From: Dipteris shenzhenensis
Taxonomy: Eukaryota > Polypodiophyta > Polypodiopsida > Gleicheniales
Reading direction: 5' to 3' (one strand)
Assembly: GCA_047967505.1 (NCBI GenBank)
Contig: CM106540.1
Length of the DNA stretch: 64,000 bases
Shown here: positions 32,598-44,159 of the stretch, in pieces
Position numbering within the stretch: the stretch's first letter is position 1
Layout of the letters: the number at the start of each line of letters is the position of its first letter
Made by a program: the position numbers and the translations under genes
Notes under the pieces: generated by a model
Told to the model about the DNA's origin: nothing
Database searches by the model: none
What the model saw: only the letters and a program-made list of their open reading frames with translations

Positions 32598-35500
32598 ATG
32601 GCATCTTCTTCCATGTCTGAAAAGGAGTTTTTTAGCATTAAAATTCTGATGGGACAAACTTTTCTTCATGGAAAGAACAGATAAGGGATGTGCGTATTCA
32701 AAAGAAGCAGATTAAACCCTTGGAAGGGATTGCAGCTAAGCCTACATCTATGTCTAAGAATAATTGGAATGAGTTGGATGCATTAGCAAAATCTACTGTT
32801 AGACTTCATCTTGCAGAGTCAATTTATTTCACAGTAGTAAATGAGCAGACTCCGGAAGATCTGTGGAAGAAATTATGTGCCACTTATGAGAAGGAAACTG
32901 CCTCTAATAAAGTTTACCTCATGAAGAGGTTGTTTGAGCTCTGCAGATGAAGAAAAGGGGTCTCCATTGCTTCTCACTTTAATGAATTCAATATTATTTT
33001 CAGCCAGCTTTAGGCTCAAAAGCTAAATTTTGATGTGGAGACTAAGGCAATATTCCATTGTGTTCATTGCCATCCTCATGGGATACCTTTTGTAAAGTTG
33101 TCAGTAACTCTTTACCTGGTGGAATAGTGAAGTTTTTGGGTAGCTTGTTGGCCGAGGAGATTAGACGAAAGTCTATGGATGGCAACAAGCAGGATGTAGC
33201 CTTAAATGTGCAAAGGGGTAGATCACAGTTCAGGGGGAAGTCCCAAGAAACATTGAGTGTTACCATTGTGGCAAGAAAGGCTACATGAAAAAGGATTGCT
33301 ACAAGCTAAAAGAGAGAAAAGGGATAAGAAAAAGAATGCAAATGGGGATGCCAATAAGAAGTAAGAGAGTCTAAGGGAGAACAAAGGAAAAGTGAAGATC
33401 AAGGAGATCAATGCAGTCACTGATAATAGAGTGACAATGACATTCTCTTCATGTCTAGTCTACCTGTTGCTGCTAAGTTGCTTACCACTTCAGATGATGC
33501 ATATTCCTAGGATTGTATTTTGGATTCTAGTGCTTCATTCCATGTTACTCCCCATAGGGAATGGTTCTCCACTTATGACAGTGGAAAGACAGGTTGTATG
33601 CATCTTGGAAATAACTATGCATGTGACATAGTGGGAGCAAGTGACAAAGTTTTCTTATGCAAATGGGTCTACTTTTGTTTTGAAAAATGTGAGACATGTG
33701 CCTAAGCTGACCAAGAGTCTCATTTTAGTAGGTCAGCTACATGATGCTGGTTTTCAAACCACCTTTGGTTTTCAGAGTTGGAAAATTCAAAAGGGCTCTA
33801 TGTTTTTGGCAAGAGGTGCCAAGTGTGGGATATTGTATCCCTTACATGTATCAGAGGTGTCTAATCATGTTGTTGCAATAACCGAGCAGCCAAGTACTTC
33901 TCTGTGGCATTGCTAGTTGGGGCACATGAGCCAGAATAGAATGAAACTCTTATGCCATTTGGGTCATGTACCGCATTTCAATGGTTCTAACTTCGAATTT
34001 TGTGAGAATTGTCAATAAGGGGAAAGAAAGAGCTTGAAAGGCTTGATTTGGTGCATTCAGATGTATGTGGAGTGGCAAGAAGCCCTCTTACTCTCATTTG
34101 TGTATATTTGGGTGTGAGGCATACGCACATGCTTCGGAAGAACCTAGATCCTAAGTCTTCTAGGTTATGGTGAAAGTGGAGAGATGGGCTATCGTCTCTG
34201 GGATCCAAAAGAAAAGAAGATCATACAAATCCATTATGTGGTCTTCAATGAGAAGAAGATGCATAATACACCCATGAGGGATGTGGAAATGGGGAGAATC
34301 ACTTTCCAAGACATGAATCCACCCGCATATGTTGATAGATAGAAAGTTTTCCATGCACTGAATGTGCAAGAAATGTGCCACCAAGTACTCCTACAAGTAC
34401 ACAATCAAGGGCAGATTATGGATCATCTATCAGTGGAGATGATGAGCCAAATATGGATGATATGCAAGTGGGACAGCAAGCTAAAATGCCCTTGAGAAGA
34501 TCAGGTAGAGTGTCTAAATTGCTTGAGAGATTTGTTCCAGGGGCAGACTATGTGATGCTTACTAATTGCAGGGAGCCTTCTTGGTACAGAGAGGCTATGA
34601 TCTATGAGGATCAACACAAGTGGGAGCATGCTATGCAATCATAGATGAATTCACACATGAAGAATAAGACTTGGGACTTGGTTTCTTTGCCACATGGAAA
34701 GAAAGCATTGCCATGTAAATGGGTCTACAAAATGAAGGTCACAAATGATGATGTGCCTAAGTGCAAGGCCCATTTGGTTGCTAAAGGTTGAAGCAAGAGA
34801 AGGGTGTGGACTTTTAAGAGATCTTCTCTCCGGTTGTGAAGATGCCGATGGATGTCAAGACAGCTTTCTTGCATGGGGATTTGCATGAGGAAATTTACGT
34901 GGTACAGCCCAAAGGCTTTGAAGAAAAGAGCAAAGAGAATTTGGTTTGCAAGCTGAAAAAAATTATCTATGGCCTTAAGCAAGCACAATGGTATCAAAAG
35001 TTTGATGCTTTCATTTGTTCCCACGGTTTCAGAAGAAGTGAGATTGATCACTGCCTCTACACTAAAAGAGCTAAGGATAATAGCTTGATACTCATGGCAC
35101 TTTATGTGGATGATATATTGGCTAGCAAGAACACTTATGAGTTGGATGCATTAAAGGCCAAGTTGCATGAGGCCTTTGACATGAATGATTTGGGACCTAC
35201 AGGTCATATTCTTGGTATGCGCATCACGTGTGATTGGAGTAGGAAAGTCCTTTGGCTTTCACACACAAAGGGAGTATGTTACAAAGCTTATTGTAGCAGT
35301 TCAATATGGAGAGGGAAAGGCTATAAGTACTCCATTGCTTCCATATGTGAAACTGAGTTAGGAAGATAGTCCCAAATTAGATGAGGAGAGGGCCATGATG
35401 GCCAAGGTACCTTATGCATCAGCGGTTGGGAGTCTTATGTATGCTATGATAGCTTCTAGATCGGACATTGCATTTGCACTGGGAGTTGTTAGCCTGTATA

Positions 35501-35960
35501 TGGCTACTCAAGGAAAGAGGAATTAGGAGGCAGTTAAGTGCATTATGAGGTACATGAAGGGTACCAAGGAGATGTGCATCTTCCTTAGCAGAGGAGAGAT
35601 GCATGTACTTGGATACATAGATTGAGACTATGCAGGGCATAGTCTCAATCTATGTAAAGTAGGAGATCCGCTTCTGGTTATGTGTTCACCTTTGTAGGTG
35701 GTGCAATGTTGTAGATGTCTCGTGCACAAATGTGTGTTGCTTTGTCTACGACAGAGGCTGAGTATGTTGCAGCCATAGAGGGTTGCAAGGAGGCTATATG
35801 GCTTGATCGGCTAGTGGGAGATTTGGGGATTCATACAGGTGTACTGACATTGCATATTGATTTCATGAGTGCTATTCAGCTAGCACCCGGTCTTTTATGC
35901 AAAGACCAAATGCATTGAGGTTAGGTACCATTTTATCAGGGACGTACTTCAGGACAAGCA
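32598..35960 (+). pseudogene. Ty1/copia gag-pol (copia C), decayed, integrase core deleted
   Basis: Plus-strand copia polyprotein. The gag ATG is at 32598. A frameshift near 32640 and a TGA after 'RLFELCR' follow. The knuckle reads CYHCGKKGYMKKDC (33259-33300), with Tyr in place of the zinc-binding His. Protease appears as 'WILDSSASFHVTPH' near 33520. Integrase zinc-site remnants are near 33900-34010. 'HSDVCGVARSP' (~34045) is followed almost at once by the end of the domain ('FGCEAYAHASEE'), so the DDE core is deleted. RT runs 34610-35300 with 'YVDDILASK' near 35105, and lacks a segment before 'MDVKTAFLHGDL'. RNase H (35400-35960) has 'STTEAEYVAA'. A perfect palindrome interrupts RNase H. 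No LTR was confidently paired. Confidence 0.88.
35614..35656. repeat. perfect 20-bp inverted repeat, 3-nt loop
   Basis: Arms 35614-35633 and 35637-35656 are exact reverse complements, with loop AGG. The left arm is the normal coding sequence for the 'D-Y-A-G' block of copia RNase H. The right arm replaces what should encode the next residues, after which normal sequence resumes ('TCTGGTTATGTG'). Confidence 0.95.
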
Positions 35961-36545
35961 TTCAATATAAGGGTTTGTTTACATAGATTACACAATTCAT
36001 TCTATCACCTTCCTTCCTTGCCTTAGTTTGTTTAAATAAACTAGATGATGCATTTGTTCATGTCAAGAGTTGGTGGTCTTTGGGCTTGTAATATTCCTAA
36101 GATACTCCCTACGTATTTGGAGCTCAGTTAGTCATTTGCAACTTTTTGAAAGGTCATAGATGCATACTTTTAGCAATTATAATATACCTTTCACCTATAC
36201 CAATCTTAGCATGACTCTAGATTTTGACCTACTCTTTTCTTTACCCTTTGTGGTTTGGTGTTCCACATTCAATTCTCCTTTCTTTGGCTACTCCTATGGG
36301 TATTCTCCTTCTTTTGGTCTCTTTCAATATTACTGTTTTCTCATTAGTAGTATATGTGTCCACCAAGGCTATCATTTTCTACTAATGTGGAGATTGGATG
36401 GTCCTTTGGGGTTGCTTTGGATTGGTCAATAGGCTAGCTTTATTTTGCAACCTATTGTGTCTATTTGCCTAAAAACATGTGAGTGCTAATGCAACAATCG
36501 TTATGTGTCTAGTTGTGTAAACATACTCTTGCTATAAATTTTGAT
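35961..36545. other. no recognisable feature
   Basis: AT-rich flank of copia C. No LTR end could be defined. Confidence 0.4.
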
Positions 36546-37000
36546 TCAACAATTCTTTAGTGTCCTTGGTGAGGCCCGGTTATGATTATAGTATTGCTTG
36601 AGCCTATTTTTGTTAATCATTGAAGTGAATTGTACACCATCTAATGTCTCAAAAAATACTATTTCAATCACAGTGCTGTACTTGATTGTATAAGGTCCTT
36701 GCCCTAGATATTTCAATTTCTTTTTATAAATTTGTAATGCAAAACTAAGTTGCACTTCAAGATTTCCTTATCCTTGAGATTCTTATCAATCCATGTTTTT
36801 TGTCTTCTTTTGTCCACATTTTCATGGCATGAGAGGCTCTCAATCTTGTCTCTATGTGTCTTTTGACTTGGTAGAGTATTTCTTAAGAGATTCTTGACGT
36901 CTTATGAATTTTTATGCTCTACATACAAACTTGGTACAATGAACTGAAGAGCGATTATTTCTTCAAGGCCAAACACTAAATGAAAGGTGTAAATCTAGTG
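36546..37000 (-). pseudogene. gypsy integrase C-terminal fragment
   Basis: Minus strand: 'FIKRNLNI..GQGPY' type sequence ('KKKLKYLGQGPYTIKYSTV') then 'ETLDGVQFTSMINKNRLKQY', characteristic of the C-terminus of gypsy integrases. It resembles the gypsy 1 block 'ETLDGVKMDAT'. Upstream minus-strand sequence to about 36960 is coding-like but broken. Confidence 0.6.
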
Positions 37001-38050
37001 TTCACCTTAAATATGGCTCTATATGCCCTGAAGGAAGTGTTTTCCTTTTTGGCCCATTTAGAATGCTTTGCTTCTACTATCTTTGTAAAATTATTGCACA
37101 ATATTTTGTTTGTGAGGTCTACCTACCCATTACCTAGTATGAGCAATGTTAGTGATGCACACACTTATTGATTTTGTTGCAAACTTAGAGGAAATTATCT
37201 TATACTACAACGTTACAAATTACATACAAGAATTGAATGAAAACTTCACTCAAAGAATAACATTGCTTTAATGGAAACAACTCAAAGTAGATAGATGAAT
37301 AGACATCTTTTGTTTATTCTACATACATGACTAGCATTCTTAGTCTTATACAACCTTATATCAACAATAGAATGGATTACAGTTTTGTAGTATGCTTATT
37401 GAGTATTTATCATCTACAATACAAAACCCATAGCAACTAACTTATTTTCTCAATAGATAGCCCACACTAGTTCATATTAAAATGCATCCATCCAGAATAG
37501 AACTTCATAGCTCCTTACTTAACATCGGTCGACTTTCCCTTGAACCTACCTTAACTTGGAATTATGATTGAGAAATGGTTCAAACCCTGGTGGGTAATAC
37601 TTTTGGGAATAAATATTAATCGTGAGCTCAAATCCACTCCTAACTAGCCAGGATTAGCCAAGTCCATTGAGAGAGCAAACAATAGAAATGAGAATCTGGG
37701 AACCTAGCAATATAAGAATGATAAAAATGAAAGAAATTCCCTTCAAGATTAAGTGAGAGCATTAACATAAAGGCTACAAGGATAGAAGGCCTCTAGATTG
37801 AGATATAGGATACGACGCTTCTTCCTCGATAATGGTTGGTATCCTCAATAGTACCCCTTACGAGAGGCAATGTTTGGGTGACGATGTCCAACATCACTAC
37901 TTGAACGATTTGGGCGGCCTATTGTACATTGGTGATGGGTGGCCAACAAGTCTCTTGAGTAGCCACACTCGTTGCCCATTATCATCTACATCTTGCATGC
38001 CTTACGAGACTAAGGGACAATAGGATCTCAAATGGTTGTCAAGCGGTGCA
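37001..38050. other. no recognisable feature
   Basis: AT-rich, stops in all frames, no repeat structure noted. Confidence 0.4.
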
Positions 38051-38261
38051 TGCATTTTTGTAAGGCTTGGCCTACACCTATCTTCTACTTTTCATGTAGT
38101 GAGGCATTCATTGGTTGTATAGTCTTTCATCATAGTTGTTGGGCTTTGTTTCAGAGGTTCCCTAAGCAAGAAGTGGGTTTTGTGTGAGCAGACTAATCGC
38201 CCAGCCAATTTTTCTTATCTATATCGCTTCCACCAACCAGTGCCACACGGATAGCTAATTT

Positions 38262-38325
38262 GTATGGTTGTTTTTTTTTTCAAGCATTAATAGAAAGTTT
38301 TTCCTTGTAAAAAATAGAGACCTAT
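38262..38325 (+). repeat. LINE-Z 3'-end-like sequence
   Basis: 'TTTTTTCAAGCATTAATAGA' matches the minus strand at about 26530-26555. Upstream plus-strand sequence is non-coding or too decayed to assign. Confidence 0.35.
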
Positions 38326-38782
38326 TTTCTCCACCTATTTGTAGATTTTAAAGAATCATTTTTGTCTAGAATGGATGTATGTCGAAGCTATATATGTCTC
38401 TAAGTTTTGTGCTCAACTTTAATGTAATGTTGCATTATGTGCAGCTATTGGTTATTGAAGGTTTTTTGAAGGATATGCTACTCTTGTAGAAGCTCGCTCG
38501 CTTGCACTATTATTAATGTATACTATTTATTAGTAAAAGGGTTTTAATGAAAAGGAATGTATGCTTGTTCATCTCATCTATTCGATGGGGTTGAGAGATT
38601 TGAAACTAAATGGAATCATGAAGTGGGCTTTCTTTTTCTATTTTAAAGAAAGAAGGTTTTCTAATGCCATGTTTGAAATTGCAAGCCATTTCAACAACCT
38701 TGTTGTGTTCACCTTATTGCATTATGTATATACCTAGTATATACTTGCTCCTTTTTAAACTTGAAAATGCAACTATAATGTC

Positions 38783-38846
38783 CCTCTCTCCCTCCCTCTC
38801 TCTCTCTCTCTCTCTCTCTGTGTCTCTTTGTCTCTCTGTCTCTCTC
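38783..38846. repeat. (CT)n-rich microsatellite
   Basis: CCCTCTCTC..., then an uninterrupted CT run, then TGTCTCT-type variants. Confidence 0.95.
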
Positions 38847-39748
38847 GGATGTGTCTAGAAAGAAGCATGTGCACATTCTTTAGAAGGATGCAAGAACCCA
38901 AGTTTGTTTTTGGGGAAACTCTTATTTGTGAAGTATTGAAGCAAGCAACCAAGCCCCTTCTTGGAGTGTTTGTCGAGTGGAAAGGAATTTGACCGATTGA
39001 AAGTTATGCATAGAATGCGCACTTTGAATTTCTTATTACTTGGGCGGTTTGCTATCTCGAAGCACAAGTGCCATGTGATTGCCACCCATTTCATAATTGC
39101 AACATATTTTGGAAAATGATTGTTGGAGACGAGCACAACTTTCATGATGGGCATGCAAAGCATGGAGGGCGCTAGAATACTTACTCATAAACTGCGTTGC
39201 AAAAATTGTGGAGCACACAAAGCGGTGACGTGGCGGAAGGAGTATTTCAATGGTGTGACAGTCGAGGGAGCTGGAGCGAGCAAGAGGCCGTGGTCCGTGT
39301 GTCTATTCTTTTTGGCGTAGTTACAAACAATGCGTGCCGTGCTCGGACGATCTAATTCATTTCACGGCCCCATGATCGCTTCCCGGACTTTTATCTAACA
39401 GCATTTACGTTTATTCCCATGCCATAGCATTTAATTCATCAAGCGTAGAATCCAGGTGATGTTGATATTTATCTTCTTCTACCTTACTTTGCTATTTCTC
39501 ATAACTTTTAAATGTCTTCGTGATTCACGTCCATTACTTTCCTGAAGCTCATCTGAAAATCTTGCTTTGAGAATTTCATCGATTATCGCAAACGCTAAAC
39601 ATTAGGATCGTCACTGTGGAGTGTAAATGGCATTATTTGTGCTTTACAGTCTGGACCATTTCGAGTTCCATGCTACAAGAATTATCATGGTAGCGAGCTG
39701 ATGTTTTGAGCGGTCTAAGGGGACCTAAGCTTTTGGCCACTTACAAAA
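38847..39748. other. presumed upstream region of the 39749 gene
   Basis: No coding domain recognised. GC content and CpG frequency rise towards 39330-39750, next to a candidate host gene, as may occur at a plant promoter. No TATA box was assigned with confidence. Confidence 0.3.
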
Positions 39749-41622
39749 ATGGCGTCGACTGGCATCAAGTGGAACCCAACTAGTATTGTCAAGCCAATAT
39801 GCGTTCCAAACCTTGGAATTGAATTTCAATCACGGCATACATGCCGCATGCTGTTACAACAGTCGACCGGGTCGTCTAACCGAGCAAAGCAAGAAAAGTA
39901 TTATAGCTTTGCTTCTAACTGTAAACTATATAGCAGCTGTTGTGCGAGAGGGAGCCATTTAAGCGCTGGCCGTAAGCTAACTCCGCCTTTTCTAGGAGAT
40001 CCCAAGTTATGGAGTAGAACGTCCAGGACGGATGGACTTTTAATCACTTTCGTTTTGTTCAAGCTGAATGATTCGAAAAGGAAGTACTGTCTTGCAAAAG
40101 CTGTTTTTTCGGCTGGTTCATGTCCTTCAAGAAGCTTTGACAGGGCGATGGTAACCTGCTTGCACGCATCAAAGCACGTTTCGAGGCGTGTCATGGCCAT
40201 CACAGTTGCTGCCACAGCTGATTCAGATCAGACATTTCCAAGCCAAGATGAGTAAGTTTTTGCATAGCTTCATACAATCTCCTTGCACTCATTGCTTTAG
40301 CACAAAGAGTTATGATGTATCCATTGCGATAGGCCTTCAATATGTACTTCCCAAGGAAGCAAACGAACATCATAGTGCCATGCTTGGAAAACGTTCCTCA
40401 GCTTATTATTATATGTTTATTATTCATAGTATCTGGCTACCAAACATGTGGTCAGGAAACACTTTCCAGGAAGAAGATGACATGAATTTATCTGGGAACC
40501 CCGTGCAAGATCATGCTTGTTGCAAGGACTTCTCTGCCCAAGAGCAGCACTTGCTAAGGAATCTTTTTGTGCAACAAGTGCAGTTTTTGTGAGGGGCTTG
40601 CAGAGATGTCTCTCATGGCAAGTTCCTTGGAAGGAGATTGAAACGGTTTTAAAAATTAAGTTCAAGTACGTTTGAGCTTCCTTTCTGTTTACGTTTATCA
40701 GGGGTGAAGGGAGAGCAACGGATTGTGATATAGGCAAAGAGAGAGCCATTCCAAGGATGCCGAGTCCTGAGGCAAGTTCTCTTTTCGTCTGCTGGAAGAA
40801 ACTGCATTGGTTTATAGAGATATCTTTGGTTGTGCATGGAGATGTTGTGCTCCAACAATGAGTCTGATTCGCTCTCAAAGCTGGTTATAACCTGGGAAAG
40901 CTGAACGTGTTGGACTTTTGAAAGCAATTTAGTTCTTCAGTATGCTGGGGCTGCCCAGTCAAGCTTTTACTGCATAGATCAACATTCAATTTTGTTTTTG
41001 ATGTTTCATGAGAAGGCGTCAAGAATTTATAGGAGGGAACGGCAGGTGATACAGATTTGCTAAAACCTGAATGACACTGTTGAGGGTGTTCAAACAGTAC
41101 TTTGGTGGGCTGCATGCATGTAGTCCTACTGAATAACCTCCAGCTTTTCAAACAAATGGATTAGTTCTGCTAAAGCTTATTACTATAGGCCTGTTTATAC
41201 TAGGCTGCTCATCCTGAATTGTTTCTCTTGAATTGAGGTTCCATTGATCAGATAGCAATGAATGCAGTCCTGACATAATGCATACAACCATATTGACTCA
41301 GTTTAGAGGTCTAAACCATTTTGAGGCGTATTTTGGAATAATTGAACCCCATGTGCTGTACAGATTGAACCAGCTGAGGTGGTACAAGCTCAGTTGCAGG
41401 CCCTACGTCAGAAGGATGTAATGACCGTGTATGCTGAAGATCTTTGTTTTGTTTAGTGGGATGCTGCATTTGTGTAGGTGTCGTTTGCGGTTGAATTGTG
41501 AAGGAAAGATTATGCTTCAATTTCAGATTTGTTACAGGTTTGAGTTTGCTTCTCCAAAGAATAAGGCACACACAGGACCACTTTCCCAGTTTACAGAGAT
41601 GATACAAGGAAGAGCATATAAT
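39749..41622 (+). CDS. candidate host gene, first two exons of a plastid-targeted protein
   Basis: Exon 1 would be 39749-40251. The start AAAATGGCG is an ideal plant context. The reading frame is open for 167 codons and Ser/Arg/Lys-rich with few acidic residues, ending with 'VMAITVAATADSDQTFPSQD', which looks like a transit peptide boundary. The frame meets GTAAGT at 40252, a consensus donor overlapping the stop. A possible acceptor (TTGTTACAG) at 41537 opens an 85-nt exon (41538-41622). Joined in phase it encodes 'EFEFASPKNKAHTGPLSQF' and 'TEMIQGRAYN', and it is followed by GTAAGC. Phase agreement at the joint supports the model. Later exons are not identified; they may lie beyond the LINE copies or be lost. 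I do not recognise the protein. It could instead be an unspliced 168-residue ORF or chance. Confidence 0.35.
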
Positions 41623-41683
41623 GTAAGCCTGTGACCATGCCAGTTTTTCAATGGAGTTCTAGCTATTTGTCCATTTCCACATA

Positions 41684-41789
41684 TTTTAAATGGATTTCCA
41701 ACCACTTTAATGGGTGTTGTTTTAAATGGGTTTCGAACTGCTTGATAGTTTGAGTAATATGAGAGATTTTAAATGGGTTTCCAACCACT
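41684..41789. repeat. 23-nt motif in three copies
   Basis: TTTTAAATGGRTTTCSAACYRCT occurs at 41684-41706, 41720-41742 and 41767-41789, all in one orientation with unequal spacing. It lies in the presumed second intron. Confidence 0.85.
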
Positions 41790-42499
41790 TAAATATTTTG
41801 ACTATAGCCGAGGATATTACTTCATATGCGCAACATGATTTCTACTGCTTTATTGGAAGCTATCCAATCTGAAAATGTAGTACTTGTTTTGCGACCTCTC
41901 TTATGCGAGATCAAGGGTCATAACCATGTTTTGCAACCAAGTTGATATTTTGTAATTCTTTCACTTCGTAAAATTTTCCACTTCCCAAAGAAGTAGGCCG
42001 CTTCCCGAGCTCTGACGTTTCTCCCTATGATGACATTCTTATCGTAGAAGGTTTAGAGTGTCTAGTGAAGACCGTAGTACAGGTTTAGAGTACAATAAGC
42101 AGAGTAATGATGGTCGCATAGGGAGTGATGACTTAGCCTTCCAAGTCTGAGGCCTAAAGTAGGCTGAGATTTAACGCCACCCACTACTTGATCCAGCAGT
42201 CCTATCTGGTGACAGGGGGCTGTTTGTCTTGAATTATGTCGTTCCTGTCTTGATAAAACACCCACTTCCTTCCTTCATTCCACTTGCATGTTTATGAGTT
42301 CCTCATGTATGTAGATAAGTGTGCCTTTCAAGACTGTCCTTGTCAATGCATACTGGCATGCATTTGCGTATTTGAATTTGACAAGTGCACTGCCTTCTCA
42401 TCTTCCCCAACTTCCTTGGGCTTCTAGATATGTGCCTTCTCACTTGCAAGTTTGTCCTTACATAGCTTTTTGGCCATGTCTATGGGGCTCGCTTCATTC
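41790..42499. other. no recognisable feature
   Basis: Non-coding in all frames. It could be intron of the candidate gene at 39749. Confidence 0.4.
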
Positions 42500-42880
42500 T
42501 TTGTGCCCACAATTTTGAGGTTCAGGGCTTTGCCTTGTCTTCCCTTTTCTTCCTCAAGGTTCTCTTGAGCTACTATTGCAAGACAACCTTTGACCATGAA
42601 GGTGCCTTTTTCATGTGGCCATGCATTTTAGCGTCAAGCTTAGCTTCCATCTTTTTTGTTTCTTGCAATGCATCTCCTTCTTATGGGTCAACTCATCAAT
42701 GTGCTTGGTGAGAATGGTATCTTCCCTTTGAAAGATCTTGTAGGCATCTCATGAGGCTCTCAATGTCCTCACCTTGATGGCCTTTTTGACTAATCTGAAT
42801 TGCAAACTGAAGTTAGAGTTTCTCTTTTCTGCCAGTATGTGCTTGCTGCCGTCCTTATGTGGTGCCCTCCGAGGTTCATT
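42500..42880 (-). other. possible decayed coding fragment, unknown
   Basis: The minus strand gives a Lys/Arg-rich translation in one frame with few stops: 'MNEPRRAPHKDGSKHILAEK' and 'REDTILTKHIDELTHKKEMH'. It is possibly helical. No family recognised and no better copy in the window. Confidence 0.25.
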
Positions 42881-44035
42881 CATAAAGGGTTGGGGGCTCA
42901 AGAAAAGGGTCCTCCAAGGTCGAAAGTAAATTTCATGTGTTTCACAAAAGCAATGTAGCTTCTTTTCCTTTGAATTATTCTTAGAAATTTAGGCACTCTG
43001 TCATAAAGTACATTGACATGGCTGGCTAGGGGTGGGGTGGGGGGGAGGACTCGGGGAGACTTTTGTCTCCCTCCTTCAGCCTGTGGAGGACAACTCCTTC
43101 CTCATGAGGTGACATCCACACATTGTTGCAGACATCAGATGATGGCTGGTTGTTTCATGGGCTGTAGTCGCCGCTTGGCCGAATGACGGGCTCACATTGT
43201 CTCTAGATGGGCCCAGATGGGGGTCATGGGCTCAGATGGATTGGTGAGGCAAGGGTCGTCATGCATTCTTGAGCCAAGCCTCAAGATGACAAATGGGGGC
43301 GGGGACGTAGGCCCTGAACCTTAGGCATTGGGGTGGGGCAGGGAGTTAGGGAAAAACATCATGGTGGGGAGAGGGGATTGTCATGTGCATCCAACAGCCA
43401 GTTCTACTTGACCACGGATAGGCTTTGAGTCTGCTACACCCTCAACCAGGGTTAGATCAGCAGCAACAGGTCCTTGTGGCAGGCATGCAGGCTGCCATGT
43501 CTTCCATGGAGGTGTCCAGCAGCGAGCAGGGCAGTAAACACGCTTTGTAGACATGTCAGCCAGCATGGGGAGAACAGCAGCCATCCAGCAGGATGTAAGG
43601 CTAGCAACAGGGGTCTGTGGCAATAGGCTCAGATCCAGTCTGTAAACACATCGACCAAGTTGGGTCTGTGGATAGACTGATTCAGCCTGTGGAAATGGCA
43701 GCTACAGACCTGTCTGTGAAATGATAGTTACAGGAGCTATAAGAGGAACCAAAGCCTCATTCTTTTAGCATTACCTAGTTGCAGCACTTCGGCCAGTAGG
43801 CTCAGCAGCCATCAGCTCCTCCCTAGCCCCACAGTCATCACAGCCTCTCTATATCTGGTGCTTATGTGGGTGTCGTTCTCACTCATCAACCATCGCCAAT
43901 TTAGCCATGGGCTGCAAACCCTAGCCTCTATAGACAGATCCAGCCTCTCCATGGAGGAACTAGATGATGTATTCAGCCCCTTCATTGTGGGAAGCCTTGA
44001 TTTGTGAACAATTGCTCATTGGTGATTGCTAAGGC
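42881..44035. other. no recognisable feature
   Basis: Contains G-rich patches (43028-43045, 43300-43360) but no gene or mobile-element motif that I can support. Confidence 0.4.
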
Positions 44036-44158
44036 CAAATAGAATAAAGAAAAGTTAGCATAAGCTCTTAGTACAAGTCTTACACATGCCAACAATCTAT
44101 TGCTAAATAGAATACAGATAAAAGTTAGCATAACCTCTTAGTACAAGTCTTACACATG
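44036..44158. repeat. ~53-bp direct repeat abutting LINE A
   Basis: 'AAATAGAATA.AGA.AAAGTTAGCATA.CTCTTAGTACAAGTCTTACACATG' occurs at 44036-44088 and 44104-44158 with few differences. The second copy touches the first LINE A coding sequence. Confidence 0.8.
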
Positions 44159-44159
44159 A

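Noticed and set aside
36546-37000. Endogenous pararetrovirus origin for the gypsy-like fragments
   Set aside because: No movement or coat protein motifs seen; LTRs, primer sites and integrase point to Ty3/gypsy retrotransposons.
43381-43623. Minus-strand 80-codon open frame in a GC-richer patch
   Set aside because: No domain, and composition is consistent with chance in a G-rich region.
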